Both the position numbers and the translations under genes were made by a program. Source: Bradyrhizobium sp. 132 (GTDB lineage: Bacteria; Pseudomonadota; Alphaproteobacteria; Rhizobiales; Xanthobacteraceae). Taken from it: 64,000 nt of DNA. Positions 17,756-27,035 of the stretch are shown piece after piece (the stretch's first letter is position 1; each line of letters starts with the position of its first letter). Under the pieces are notes generated by a model that saw nothing but the letters and a program-made list of their open reading frames with translations, did no database searches and was not told where the DNA came from. The stretch covers positions 1 to 64,000 of the forward strand of contig NZ_JADPKY010000157.1 in assembly GCF_023074185.1 (NCBI RefSeq), given 5' to 3'.

Positions 17756-18514
17756 TCAATAGCCATCCACCCCGTTCAGCCGCAGCAGCCGCTCCTGCAT
17801 CGCCTTCTTCAGATCGTAGCCGGGCCGGCCATATCCGGCATTGCGGCGGGCGATGAAATCGTCCTGCTCGCGCTGAAGCGCCTTCGCTTCGCCCGCGTTG
17901 CGGGCCTCGCGGAGCACACGGGCATTGGAGGCAAAAACCTCGCGGTCGAGATCGGCGAGCTCGCGGTTGGCGCAGATCGACTTCTCGACGGGACGGCGCG
18001 CACCCTTGCAACTGAAGCTGGGCTTGCCTGCGACCGCCATCTGCGCGCCGATCCGCTCGATCTCGCGCGCCATCGCCTTGTGATTGACCTTGGCCTTCTC
18101 GTGGTTCGGATCGATCTTCAAGGCCGCGCCGAAATCCTGCACCGCCTTGGGCTTGTCGCCCTTCCTCAGCCAGAGCTCGCCTCGCGCGTTGAAGATATCG
18201 GCGAGGCCGGAATCGAGCAGAAGAGCGCGGCTGTCGTCGGCGATCGCGCGGTCGATCTGGTCATGCCGGGCAAACAGCGCGCCGCGCGCGATCAGCGCCT
18301 TGATCAGATCGCCTTTTGCCGCCTTCTCGTTGTCGATCACGGCGGCGCAGGCCGTGGCGGCCTTGTCGATGTCGTCGGCCGCTGCAGCAGCAAGGCACGG
18401 CGCGACGTCGACCTGCGGGACCGCGGCCGGTTCGCCGCCGGTCGCGGCATGAGCCGCGGCGAACGAGAGCGCAAAGAGCAACCCGGCGCCGGACCATTGA
18501 ATGAGAAAACGCAT
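17756..18514 (-). CDS. Exported TPR/DUF1311 protein, shorter paralogue
   Basis: A protein of 252 residues with a signal peptide ending near AAHAA (24). It has about two to three TPR units (residues 60-150) and a C-terminal DUF1311-like domain starting at SFSCKGARRPVEKSICAN, where paired cysteines are kept. The end GRPGYDLKKAMQERLLRLNG matches the gene upstream on the same strand (132 bases away), so the two are tandem paralogues of different length. The start at 18514 begins the signal peptide; an upstream ATG at 18577 would add 21 atypical residues and overlap the divergent antiporter's leader. The role is unknown. Confidence 0.78.
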   Translation of the reverse strand: MRFLIQWSGAGLLFALSFAAAHAATGGEPAAVPQVDVAPCLAAAAADDIDKAATACAAVIDNEKAAKGDLIKALIARGALFARHDQIDRAIADDSRALLLDSGLADIFNARGELWLRKGDKPKAVQDFGAALKIDPNHEKAKVNHKAMAREIERIGAQMAVAGKPSFSCKGARRPVEKSICANRELADLDREVFASNARVLREARNAGEAKALQREQDDFIARRNAGYGRPGYDLKKAMQERLLRLNGVDGY

Positions 18515-18641
18515 GCTCGTCACAATCGGAAAGGCCTGAGTTAAGGTCCGGGTTAAGGTCTTGCCTCGGGGCCGCACTATCCACCATACGGCCGGATTGG
18601 TGCTAGCTTGTGGCGCCGCTCAATCGGGTTCGGGGATCAAC

Positions 18642-20186
18642 GTGTCGACATTCGAATGGATCATCGTGCTTCTGCTCGGCGCCGTTGCATTATCGGCGCT
18701 GGCGCGGCGGATCAAGGTCCCCTACCCGACCTTTCTCGCGATCGGTGGCGCGCTGATCGCCTTTGTGCCGTCGAGCCCGTCCTGGACGCTGGAGCCCGAC
18801 CTGGCATTGGCTCTTTTTGTCGCACCGGTCCTGCTCGATGCCGCCTTCGACACCTCGCTGCGCGATCTGCGCAACAATTGGGTTCCGGTCTCCACCCTGG
18901 TCGTCGCCGCCGTCGGCCTGACCACGGCCGGCGTGGCCTACGTCGCGCACCGGCTGATGCCGGACATCCCCTGGGCCGCCGCGGTTGCGCTCGGCGCCAT
19001 CGTGGCCCCGCCGGATGCAGCCGCCGCGGTCGCAATCCTGAGCCAGGTGAAGTTGCCCTATCGGATGGTCAAGGTTCTGGAAGGCGAGAGCCTGCTCAAC
19101 GACGCGACCGCGCTCTTGATCTATCGCATCGCGGTCGGCGCCGTCGCCACGGAGCATCTGGCATGGAGCCAGGTCGCGCCGACCATGGCGCTGGCGCTGG
19201 TCGGCAGCGTCATCGCGGGATTGGTCGCAGGCCGCATCATCCCGCTGTTCATGGAACGGGTAAAGGAAGCGCCGAGCGCGATCATCGTGCAGTTCGCCAC
19301 CACCTTCATGGTCTGGATTGCCGCCGAGCATCTCGGCCTCTCCGGCATCCTCACCATCGTGGTCTACGGCATCACCATCGCGCGCACGGCGGGGGCACGC
19401 ATGCCGGCGCGGCTGCGGGTGCCGTCCTATGCGGTGTGGGAGACCATGGTGTTCGTGCTCAACGTGCTCGCCTTCATGCTGATCGGCATGCAGATGCGGC
19501 CGATCTGGACGCGGCTCAATGCGGACGTGCGCTGGGAGTATTGCGTGGCCGCGGCCTGGATCCTGCTCACGGTGGTGCTGGTGCGGGTCGCTTGGATCAC
19601 ATTCTACCGCACGACGCTGCGCGCACTGATCGCGCACGGGGTCTATCACCCGAAGGATCCGAAGCAGGTCGCCTCGCCCAAGGGCGGCCTCATCGTCTCC
19701 TGGTGCGGCATGCGCGGTCTCGTCACGCTCGCGACCGCCTTTGCCCTGCCGGAAAACTTTCCCTATCGCGACTTCATCGTCTTTTCGGCGTTTGCGGTCG
19801 TGCTCGGCACGCTGGTCGTGCAGGGCCTGACGCTGCGGCCGCTGATCCTGGCGTTCGACCTCAAGGACGACGATCCCGTCGGCATCGAGGTCGCGCGCGC
19901 CCGCGCCGTCGCCTATCGCGCGGCGCTCGACGCGATCGAGGACGATCCGTCGGAGGAGGCTGAAATCCTGCGGCTCGAATATCGCGCCATCCTGATGCAG
20001 ACGGACGACGATCCGAACGGCGGTGTCGCCAACGGCGAATTGCCCGCCGATCCCCTGCGCCGCCGGGGTATCGCGGCCGCGCGAAAGTCGATCTTCGACC
20101 TCCGCGCCACCGAAGTAATCGGCGACGATGCATTTCATCGGATCGAGGAAGAGCTCGATCGCGCAGAATTGAGCGCGGGGGGTTAA
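18642..20186 (+). CDS. Na+/H+ antiporter (NhaP/CPA1 type)
   Basis: A cation/proton antiporter of 514 residues with about 12 membrane helices and a C-terminal cytoplasmic region of about 120 residues. The CPA1 signatures GAIVAPPDAAAAVAIL and GESLLNDATALL are in the first third, and MRGLVTLATAFALP is near residue 365. The usual role is export of Na+ (or K+) in exchange for H+ at the inner membrane. The start is GTG 18642, preceded by GGGGA; an ATG-initiated reading from 18561 would add 27 non-conserved residues. It is divergent from the TPR paralogues. Confidence 0.88.
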   Translation: MSTFEWIIVLLLGAVALSALARRIKVPYPTFLAIGGALIAFVPSSPSWTLEPDLALALFVAPVLLDAAFDTSLRDLRNNWVPVSTLVVAAVGLTTAGVAYVAHRLMPDIPWAAAVALGAIVAPPDAAAAVAILSQVKLPYRMVKVLEGESLLNDATALLIYRIAVGAVATEHLAWSQVAPTMALALVGSVIAGLVAGRIIPLFMERVKEAPSAIIVQFATTFMVWIAAEHLGLSGILTIVVYGITIARTAGARMPARLRVPSYAVWETMVFVLNVLAFMLIGMQMRPIWTRLNADVRWEYCVAAAWILLTVVLVRVAWITFYRTTLRALIAHGVYHPKDPKQVASPKGGLIVSWCGMRGLVTLATAFALPENFPYRDFIVFSAFAVVLGTLVVQGLTLRPLILAFDLKDDDPVGIEVARARAVAYRAALDAIEDDPSEEAEILRLEYRAILMQTDDDPNGGVANGELPADPLRRRGIAAARKSIFDLRATEVIGDDAFHRIEEELDRAELSAGG

Positions 20187-20269
20187 ATCCTGTCGCCCCT
20201 GACATCCGCCCCGCCTGCACAGGTGGCCAGGGGCTTGAACCAAACCGCGCCTCTTCAGACTCATTCCAG

Positions 20270-21040
20270 ATGACGACCCTAATCGACGACCGTCGTGTGC
20301 GCGCGCGAGATGCGTCGCCCGCACGATATTTTTATCTCCACATGGCACTGGCCTGCGCGGCCACCGCTTTTCTCGGCTTCGCACCGACCTATTTTGTGCC
20401 GCTCGCGCAACGGACATTGTCCGCAAGCCCCGTGATTCATTTTCACGGTCTCTTGTTCTTCACCTGGTCTCTCTATTTCGTGATCCAGGCCTGGCTCGCG
20501 GCCTCAGGCCGCGTGCTCAATCACCGCGCGATCGGCATCGCCGGCGTTTCGCTCGCGACCGCGATGACGATCTTCGGCTTCCTCGCATCGGTGCATGTGA
20601 TGCAGCATTCCGCCGCGCTCGGACAGAAAGAGGCCGGCATCGCCTTCTCGATCGTGCCGATGAGCGGGATCGCGTTCTTCGCAGTGGTGTTCATGCTTGC
20701 GATCATGAACACGCGAAAGCCCGAGATTCACAAACGCCTGATGCTGCTAGCCGCGGTCTCCATCCTCGATGCGGCGATCGCGCGCTGGTTTCTCACCTTC
20801 CTTGCACCTCCGGGACCGCCCGGGCCGCCGCCAGTGCCCGTTACCATCGCGCCGGCCGTGGTCGCTTCGCTGCTGCTCGTCGTCGCCATGGTACGCGACT
20901 GGCGCACCGAAGGCCGGGTGCATCCGGTGTACATCTACGGTACGCTCGCGATGCTGGCGGTGAAGGTGCTGAACTGGCCGATCAGCGAGACTGCGGCTTG
21001 GCATTCGTTTGCCGGCGGGATTCTGGCGCTGGCGCAGTAA
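20270..21040 (+). CDS. Hypothetical multi-spanning membrane protein
   Basis: A protein of 256 residues with about six to seven hydrophobic helices. The sequence has conserved-looking His residues in the membrane part (VIHFHGLLFFTW, VLNHRAIG, KPEIHKRLMLL), a pattern seen in small haem-binding or DUF2306-like membrane proteins, but I cannot place it in a named family. A Pro-rich loop (PPGPPGPPPVPV) lies near residue 180. It is a single gene between the antiporter and the convergent SDR gene. Confidence 0.7.
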   Translation: MTTLIDDRRVRARDASPARYFYLHMALACAATAFLGFAPTYFVPLAQRTLSASPVIHFHGLLFFTWSLYFVIQAWLAASGRVLNHRAIGIAGVSLATAMTIFGFLASVHVMQHSAALGQKEAGIAFSIVPMSGIAFFAVVFMLAIMNTRKPEIHKRLMLLAAVSILDAAIARWFLTFLAPPGPPGPPPVPVTIAPAVVASLLLVVAMVRDWRTEGRVHPVYIYGTLAMLAVKVLNWPISETAAWHSFAGGILALAQ

Positions 21041-21088
21041 GGGCCCGGGCTGTCGTCCTGGCGCAAGCCAGGGCGACGAGGAAGGGAG

Positions 21089-21895
21089 CTACGCCCCCGC
21101 CTTGCACGTGATCCCGCCGTCCACCACCAGCTCGATCCCCGTCACATATTTCGCTTCGTCCGACGCCAGGAACAGCGCCGCATTCGCGACGTCCCAGGCC
21201 TCGCCCATGTGGCCCATCGGCACCTGCGCATCGCGGGCGCGCCACATCGCCTCGACATCGCCCTTGGCGTAGCTGTTCGCAAGACCTGCGGAATGTTCCA
21301 CCATCGGCGTCTTCATCAGACCGGGCAGGATTGCATTCACGCGCACATGGTTCTTCGCGAACTCGATCGCGGTGGATCGCGTCAACTGGTTCATCGCCGC
21401 TTTGCTGACGTTGTAGCTGACATAAGAAATCCCGACATGGCGGATCGATGCGATCGAGGAGATGTTGATGATCGAGCCGCCGCCCTGCTTCACCATCACG
21501 GGGATGACGTGCTTCATGGCGAGATAGGCGCTCTTGAGGTTCACGGTGAAGACGCGGTCCCAGCTCTCCTCGGTCACCTCGACGACGCTGCCCATCTCGG
21601 CGATGCCGACATTGTTGTCGAGCACGTCGATGCGGCCGTGTGCCTTGAGGCATGCCGCAACCATCGACTCGATCTCGCTGGCGCGCGAGACGTCGGCCGT
21701 GAACGCGGTCGCCTTGCCGCCTTCGTCCGTGATGATCTTCGCGGTCTCTTCAGCGGCCGCACCGTTGCGATCGACGCAACACACCTGCGCGCCCTCGCGC
21801 GCAAAGGTGACCGCGGTGGCCTTGCCGTTGCCCCAGCCCGGCCCGATCGAGCCGGCGCCCACCACCATCGCAACCTTGCCCTTGAGCCGGTCCAT
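21089..21895 (-). CDS. SDR-family oxidoreductase
   Basis: A short-chain dehydrogenase of 268 residues. The cofactor site is an unusual GAGSIGPGWGNGKA (residues 13-26) rather than the plain TGxxxGxG. The NNVG motif lies near 93 and the catalytic Ser-Tyr-Lys set in ISSIASIRHVG and YNVSK. It is an NAD(P)-dependent alcohol/ketone oxidoreductase of unknown substrate. The gene follows DUF1850 by 12 bases on the same strand, so it is probably the last gene of the TRAP operon and may process the imported compound. Confidence 0.88.
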   Translation of the reverse strand: MDRLKGKVAMVVGAGSIGPGWGNGKATAVTFAREGAQVCCVDRNGAAAEETAKIITDEGGKATAFTADVSRASEIESMVAACLKAHGRIDVLDNNVGIAEMGSVVEVTEESWDRVFTVNLKSAYLAMKHVIPVMVKQGGGSIINISSIASIRHVGISYVSYNVSKAAMNQLTRSTAIEFAKNHVRVNAILPGLMKTPMVEHSAGLANSYAKGDVEAMWRARDAQVPMGHMGEAWDVANAALFLASDEAKYVTGIELVVDGGITCKAGA

Positions 21896-21907
21896 CGCGT
21901 GTCTCCC

Positions 21908-22291
21908 TTATTTCCCTTGTTCTTCGCAGATGCTCATCTTCGTGACGTTAGCACCGATCGGATGCCCGACAATCTCCGACAACGTCTGGCACTTACCGTC
22001 ATGGCAAAGCCGCCATTCGCCAGCCGCGCCGGAATTGCCCAGCACGACCTCCGGCATCGGCGCGCGCGCAGGCCTCCATTGAAACCAGCCGTCGACGAGC
22101 CGCGCCTCGGGCGGCGGCTCCATGCCGGGTCCGGTGCCCTTCACCCGCGCCTGCACCAGTTCGAGCCCCGCCGGGGTGACGCGCCAGTCTTCCTGCCAAT
22201 CGACCTTCGCGATCGAATGTGTCCACACCAGCGTGAAGGCGGACAGCGCCAGCGCCTTCACGCCTGAGGCTGTGGCGAAGCAGAGGCTCAC
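21908..22291 (-). CDS. DUF1850 protein of the TAXI-TRAP operon
   Basis: A protein of 127 residues starting at GTG 22291, which overlaps the permease stop (GTGA). After a short hydrophobic start it has TLVWTHSIAKVDWQEDWRV, the DUF1850 signature for small exported proteins that occur with TAXI-type TRAP permeases. Cysteines in RLCHDGKC may form a disulfide outside the cytoplasm. The role in transport is not established; the coupling to the permease is clear from the overlap. Confidence 0.82.
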   Translation of the reverse strand: MSLCFATASGVKALALSAFTLVWTHSIAKVDWQEDWRVTPAGLELVQARVKGTGPGMEPPPEARLVDGWFQWRPARAPMPEVVLGNSGAAGEWRLCHDGKCQTLSEIVGHPIGANVTKMSICEEQGK

Positions 22292-24396
22292 ATCGCCTCG
22301 ACCGGCGCCGGCGGACGCTGCCGCCACTGCCACAGCACGATCGCCGCGGAGAGCAGGAAGCCCGCGGTGTCGCTGAACGGGAAGTCGCCGAGCAGGCAGA
22401 GCGCAGCACCGAGCGCGACCAAACGTTCGAGGAACGTCAGGCGCGTGAACAGGAAGCCGATCGCGACCATGCCGAACAGCGCGATCGCCACCAGCGCCTT
22501 CAAGGTCGCCAGCGCCACCGCGCCGTAGAAGCCGAGCCTGGCCGCCATGGGATCGCCGGCCTGCAGCATCAGCGCCGGCGAGTAGACGAAGACGAACGGG
22601 ATGACATAGCCGGCGAGCGCGATGCGCATCGCCTCCCAGCCGATCTTGTCCGGATTCTCCTTCGCGATCGGTGCCGCGGCTAACGCCGCAAGCGCCACCG
22701 GCGGCGAGAGGTCGGCCATGATGCCGTAGTAGAACGCGAACATGTGGCTCGCGATCAGGGGAACGCCGAGTTTCGCCAGCGCGGGCGCCGCGAGCGCTGC
22801 CGTAATGATGTAGGTCGGGATGGTCGGGATGCCGGTGCCGAGCAGGATCGACAGCAGCATGGTCATGATCAGCGCCAGGAACAGGCTCTTCTCGCCGAGG
22901 CCGATCACCCAGCCGCCGAAGATGGTGCCGACGCCGGTCTGCGACATCATGCCGATGATGACGCCGACGATGGCGCAGGCCATGCCGACGGTGATGGCGG
23001 ATTTCGCGCTTTCAGCCAGCGCATCGCGGCAGGCGCGCAGGGCGGAAAATCCGCCGCGCACGAACGCAGTGATCACGATCAACGCGACGACGACGCCTGC
23101 GACCGGCACGATCTGAAGGCCGTCACGCGACAGCGCGGCAACAACGAGCGCGAGCCCGATCCAGAAGATGCTGCGGATCGCCATCGAAGACGCGCCCGTC
23201 GTGATGGCGGCGCCAAGGATCAGCCCCACTGTGAGCGCGAGGCCCATGCTACCGGCATAGAGCGGCGTAAAGCCTTCGAACAGCATGTAGACGAGGGCTG
23301 CGAGCGGCAGCACGAGGTACCAACCCTTCACCAGCGCCTTCCAGGCGCTCGGGGTCTCCGACTTCTTCATGCCGGTGAGGCCGTGCTTGCCGGCTTCCAG
23401 ATGCACCATCCAGAAGGCGGAGGCGAAATAGAGCATTGCGGGAATCGCCGCCGCTTTCACGATCTCCGAATATTGGACGCCGAGCGTCTCCGCCATGATG
23501 AAGGCGACCGCGCCCATCACCGGCGGCATGATCTGCCCGCCCATCGAGGCTGTCGCCTCGACGCCGGCCGCGAACGCGCGGCGATAGCCGAACCTGATCA
23601 TCAGCGGAATCGTGAACTGGCCGACGGTGACGACGTTGGCGACGCCGGAGCCGGAGATCGTGCCCATCATGCCCGAGGCGAACACCGCGACCTTGGCAGG
23701 TCCCCCGCGGGTACGGCCGAACAGGCCGAGCGAGACGTCGGTGAAGAGCTGGATCATGCCGGCGCGCTCCAGGAACGAGCCGAACAGGATGAACAGGAAG
23801 ATGTAGGTCGCCGAGACGTAGATCGGCACGCCGTAAAAACCTTCGGTGCCGAACGACAGATGCGTGACGATCTGGTCGAAATCATAGCCGCGATGGTTGA
23901 GCGGCGACGGCAGATATTGCCCGAAGAACCAATAGACGAGACAGGCGCCGCACATCAGCGGTAGCGCCGGCCCCATCAGGCGTCGCGTGCCCTCGAAAAT
24001 CAGCACCGCAAGCAGCGTGCCGACGGCGAGATCGAGGCGGGTCGGATCGCCGTCGCGCGCAATCAAGTCCGCGTAAAAAATCCACTGGTAGAGACCGCAG
24101 AAGAAACCCGCGCCGCCGATCACCCAGCCGAGCGCGCGTCCGGCGGCGCTCTTCGCGGTGAAGTTTGCGATCAGGCCGAAGGTGAGAAGAACGAGGAAAC
24201 CGACATGGACGCCGCGCACCACCTGGCTCGGGAGATAATTGAAGGCGGCGACATAGAGCTGGAACGTGGCGAACGCGATGCCGATCCAATAGGCGAGTGT
24301 GCCCCACCAGCCAGGGCCAAAGCCTTCCGGGAAACCGTGCTCGAAATTGTCGAACTCGACCTTGATGGGCGCCGCGGTGCCCTCTGCCTGCAACAT
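22288..24396 (-). CDS. TRAP transporter permease, fused 4TM-12TM subunit (TAXI type)
   Basis: A polytopic inner-membrane protein of 702 residues with about 18 hydrophobic segments. It fuses the small (DctQ-like) and large (DctM-like) TRAP subunits, as is usual for TAXI systems. Recognisable parts are SGSGVANVVTVGQFTIPLM near 256 and GTGIPTIPTYIITAALAAPAL near 545. It imports an organic acid or similar solute using an ion gradient, with the TAXI binding protein encoded 194 bases upstream. The intervening stretch holds a palindromic repeat. DUF1850 and SDR genes follow without a gap. Confidence 0.93.
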   Translation of the reverse strand: MLQAEGTAAPIKVEFDNFEHGFPEGFGPGWWGTLAYWIGIAFATFQLYVAAFNYLPSQVVRGVHVGFLVLLTFGLIANFTAKSAAGRALGWVIGGAGFFCGLYQWIFYADLIARDGDPTRLDLAVGTLLAVLIFEGTRRLMGPALPLMCGACLVYWFFGQYLPSPLNHRGYDFDQIVTHLSFGTEGFYGVPIYVSATYIFLFILFGSFLERAGMIQLFTDVSLGLFGRTRGGPAKVAVFASGMMGTISGSGVANVVTVGQFTIPLMIRFGYRRAFAAGVEATASMGGQIMPPVMGAVAFIMAETLGVQYSEIVKAAAIPAMLYFASAFWMVHLEAGKHGLTGMKKSETPSAWKALVKGWYLVLPLAALVYMLFEGFTPLYAGSMGLALTVGLILGAAITTGASSMAIRSIFWIGLALVVAALSRDGLQIVPVAGVVVALIVITAFVRGGFSALRACRDALAESAKSAITVGMACAIVGVIIGMMSQTGVGTIFGGWVIGLGEKSLFLALIMTMLLSILLGTGIPTIPTYIITAALAAPALAKLGVPLIASHMFAFYYGIMADLSPPVALAALAAAPIAKENPDKIGWEAMRIALAGYVIPFVFVYSPALMLQAGDPMAARLGFYGAVALATLKALVAIALFGMVAIGFLFTRLTFLERLVALGAALCLLGDFPFSDTAGFLLSAAIVLWQWRQRPPAPVEAM

Positions 24397-24460
24397 CGAT
24401 ATGTCCCCGCCCCCGATCGGGCGTTCCTACAGCATTCGCGCTGCATCCTGAATACGTTAT

Positions 24461-24570
24461 TGCCTGGGCTTGTCCCGGGCATCCACGATCTTTCTCGCCT
24501 GGCCTTAGAACGTGGACGGCCGGGACATCTGCGCGAAGACGCGCTTCGCGCTTTTGCCCCGGCCATGACG
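24461..24570. repeat. Palindromic intergenic repeat
   Basis: A GC-rich element with mirrored segments (TTGTCCCGGGCATCCACG near the left, CGTGGACGGCCGGGACA and GCCCCGGCCATGACG on the right) and an inner hairpin around GCGCGAAGACGCGCTTCGCGC. It sits between the TAXI binding-protein gene and the permease gene and probably forms a strong RNA structure. Confidence 0.6.
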
Positions 24571-24590
24571 TCCGATAATGAGGGCCGACC

Positions 24591-25538
24591 TTACTTGATC
24601 AGCCCTTTTTCCTTGTAATAGCGGATCGCGCCGGGATGCAGCGGAACCGGGCTGCCGCTGGCCGCCGTCTCGAGCTTGATCTCCTTGCCGGCCGCATGCG
24701 CATTGGCGAGTTCGGGCAACGACTCGTAGACCAGCTTTGTCATCTGATAGGCGAGATCGTCCGACACCGCCGAGCTGGTGACGAGATAGTTGACCACGGC
24801 CGCGGTCGGCACGTCCTTGTCCTGCCCGGTGTAGGTGTTGGCGGGAATGGTCGCCGCGATGAAGGGCAGGCCGATCTTGTCGACGGTCTCCTTCGGCACC
24901 GACACCACCGTGATCGGGCTCGAGGTCGAGAGATCCTTCAGCGAGGCCACGCCGAGGCCGGCCGATTGCAGCGTCGCGCCGAGCTGGCGGTTCTTCATGA
25001 GATCGACGGATTCGGCAAACGGCAGATACTCGACCTTGCCGAGATCCTTGTAGCTCATGCCGGCCGCCGCCAGGATCGCGCGCGAATTGAGCTCCGTGCC
25101 CGATTTCGGCGCGCCGACCGACAGGCTCTTGCCCTTGAGGTCCGCCAGCGTCTTGATGCCGCTCTCGGCAGTCGCGACGATCTGGATGTAGTTCGGATAG
25201 ATCGCGCCGATGGTCCTGAGCTTGTCGAGCTTGGTCTTGAAGCCCGCCTCCTCCTCGCCGTCCCAGGCCGCTTTCAGCGAGTCGCCGAGCGTGAAGGCCA
25301 GCTCGCCGCGGCCCTGCTGGAGCAGGATCAGGTTCTCGACCGACGCCTTGGTGGCCTGCACCTGCGTCTTCACGTTCGGAATCTTGTCGCCGTAGATCTT
25401 CCCGATCGCAACCCCGAGCGGGTAGTAGACGCCGGAGGTACCCCCGGTCAGCACATTGATGAAGGATTGCGCCTGCGCGCAAGGTGCCGACGCCGCCAGA
25501 GCAAGAGCCGCGGCCACGCCGAAAATCGTTCGTTTCAT
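24591..25538 (-). CDS. TAXI-family TRAP solute-binding protein
   Basis: A periplasmic binding protein of 315 residues. The signal peptide MKRTIFGVAAALALAAS ends near CAQAQ. The mature start FINVLTGGTSGVYYPLGVAI is the TAXI hallmark. The start at 25538 begins the signal peptide; an upstream reading is not needed. It is the first gene of the transporter operon with the fused permease, DUF1850 and an SDR. The ligand is unknown; glutamate and other carboxylates are known TAXI ligands. Confidence 0.93.
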   Translation of the reverse strand: MKRTIFGVAAALALAASAPCAQAQSFINVLTGGTSGVYYPLGVAIGKIYGDKIPNVKTQVQATKASVENLILLQQGRGELAFTLGDSLKAAWDGEEEAGFKTKLDKLRTIGAIYPNYIQIVATAESGIKTLADLKGKSLSVGAPKSGTELNSRAILAAAGMSYKDLGKVEYLPFAESVDLMKNRQLGATLQSAGLGVASLKDLSTSSPITVVSVPKETVDKIGLPFIAATIPANTYTGQDKDVPTAAVVNYLVTSSAVSDDLAYQMTKLVYESLPELANAHAAGKEIKLETAASGSPVPLHPGAIRYYKEKGLIK

Positions 25539-25857
25539 GATCTTTCCACTCCCCAAACCGGCCGGGAAGTTGGCCGGATGAGGGGAGCGGGTCAACCCAT
25601 CCAAAAGTCAAAACAGGACTGCGGTAAATGGCTGTCCTGGCTTGATTTTTGGGGAACCGGGCAGGTGCGGCGAGGTGGCGCAGCCAGACACGCTTACGTG
25701 GGATCAATCACTCACGCAGCAGGCTCGGTGCAACCTCTCCCGCGTGCGGGAGAGGTCGGCGCGAAGCGCCGGGTGAGGGCTTTCTCCTCTGGGGGTTATC
25801 CCATTGCGGATACCCCCTCTCCCCAACCTCCCTCGCAAGCGAGGAGGGAACGCACCG
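25539..25857. other. Intergenic stretch with palindromic repeats
   Basis: There is no gene here. The part next to 25538 should hold the promoter of the TRAP operon. From about 25736 there is a repeat with CTCTCCCGCGTGCGGGAGAG and CGGCGCGAAGCGCCG hairpins, then a second hairpin (CCCTCGCAAGCGAGGAGGG type) at about 25830-25850, before the 14-base tandem repeat. Confidence 0.5.
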
Positions 25858-25906
25858 TCACTGGCAAGCCTTCACTGGCAAGCCCTTACTGGCAAACCCT
25901 CATTGG
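25858..25906. repeat. 14-base tandem repeat, 3.5 copies
   Basis: Units are TCACTGGCAAGCCT, TCACTGGCAAGCCC, TTACTGGCAAACCC and the partial TCATTGG. The last, partial unit runs into the minus-strand gene and contains its stop codon (25900-25902). Confidence 0.85.
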
Positions 25907-26379
25907 AAGGTCATGTCCAGGCATTTGGAGATGTCGGAGCCGAGGCCGGAGGAGATGATGATGCAGCCGCGGACCTTCTGCGCGCTGACGTCGGCGGCCC
26001 AGACCGAGTAGCCGCCGGGGCCGAAGAACGAATTGGTGTTAGGCGGCTCGGTCTCGGTCGCGTCGAAATCGTAATGGCCGTCGGTCTCGAAGACGCGCGG
26101 CTTCTTGGTGCAGCCGCCGTCGGTCTGGACGTTGATGACTTCCTTGTTGTCACGGGTCAGCGCCAGCGAGACCTGGCAGCGGAAATATTCCGAAGTCTTG
26201 GTATTGAAGAGGTAGGTGTAGGACTTGCAGGTCGCGGTGTTGAGCTTGCCCGGGGCCAGGCCGCGGCTGCACGAAATCCGCTGGTTGTGGCTGAGCTGGT
26301 AGTCATCGGCCCGGGCGGCCGGCGCCAGCGCCGTCAGCAGCAGCGCGGCGGCCCAGCAGGCTTTAATGACATGGTGCAT
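25900..26379 (-). CDS. Hypothetical secreted protein
   Basis: A protein of 159 residues with a signal peptide ending near AARADD (25). Six cysteines in the mature part (ISCSRG, ATCKSY, FRCQV, GGCTKK, GCIII, KCLDM) suggest disulfides in the periplasm. I do not recognise the family. The ATG at 26379 is preferred because GTAGGGA lies eight bases before it; ATG 26388 is also in frame. The stop codon falls in a 14-base tandem repeat that continues downstream. Confidence 0.68.
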   Translation of the reverse strand: MHHVIKACWAAALLLTALAPAARADDYQLSHNQRISCSRGLAPGKLNTATCKSYTYLFNTKTSEYFRCQVSLALTRDNKEVINVQTDGGCTKKPRVFETDGHYDFDATETEPPNTNSFFGPGGYSVWAADVSAQKVRGCIIISSGLGSDISKCLDMTFQ

Positions 26380-26570
26380 CCGAATCATCCCTACCCAATA
26401 TTTTGTCGAATTGCGTTCTAGACGGAAAGCGGAACATAGTCGCGCGGGGACGATGGGAAAATCACAACTGCTGGGCAAGACGTGATGCGCTGCGGCACTT
26501 ACGCAGGTTGACCTGTAAATGCCGTTCGTGATTTGTTCAAGACGGGCAACCCCAATGGCGGGGAGGATGG

Positions 26571-26891
26571 ATGATGATATTTCCAAAGAAGACATTTGCA
26601 CTTGTTTCGGCTGCACTCGTAGCAGTGCTCGGCACGTTCGCGGCTCCCACATCGGCGCAGACCGCGGCCACGCCGTGGGAGCTGAAGCCCGACACGGGCT
26701 ATGCTTATGACAAGGAAGGCAAGACCTTCTCCTACAAGATGGGCACCAGCAATGCCGGCGAACTTCTGAAGGGTGCCAAGAAGGTGCCGAAGGGCACGCT
26801 GTTCTTCATCGGCCACAACGGCCAGCTCTACATGCGCAGCGGCCCTTATCTGGAAGGCGACGGCAAGTTCAAGTTCGGGGCGGATCAGTAG
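26571..26891 (+). CDS. Small secreted protein of unknown function
   Basis: A protein of 106 residues with a signal peptide (MMIFPKKTFALVSAALVAVL, cleavage near TSAQ at 29). The mature part of about 75 residues has no cysteines and shows KTFSYKMGTSNAGELLKGAKK and GTLFFIGHNGQLYMRSG. I cannot assign a family. GGAGG precedes the ATG. It is monocistronic, divergent from the gene at 25900-26379, and followed by a palindromic repeat. Confidence 0.7.
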   Translation: MMIFPKKTFALVSAALVAVLGTFAAPTSAQTAATPWELKPDTGYAYDKEGKTFSYKMGTSNAGELLKGAKKVPKGTLFFIGHNGQLYMRSGPYLEGDGKFKFGADQ

Positions 26892-26910
26892 GGGCGGCGC
26901 GTTACACTCA

Positions 26911-27016
26911 GTGTCATCGCCGGCGAAAGCGGGTGATCCAGTATTCCAGAGGCCGTGATGGGGATACGGAGAAGCCGCGGCGTACTGGATGCCCCGATCG
27001 AGCCGGGGCATGACAT
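26911..27016. repeat. Palindromic intergenic repeat
   Basis: The arms GTGTCATCGCCGGCGAAAGC and GCCCCGATCGAGCCGGGGCATGACA are degenerate mirror copies with inner GATCCAGTA/TACTGGATG boxes. It is the same family as the element at 10203-10315. It lies between two convergent genes. Confidence 0.7.
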
Positions 27017-27035
27017 CGACCTGTTCTGACGCCAG

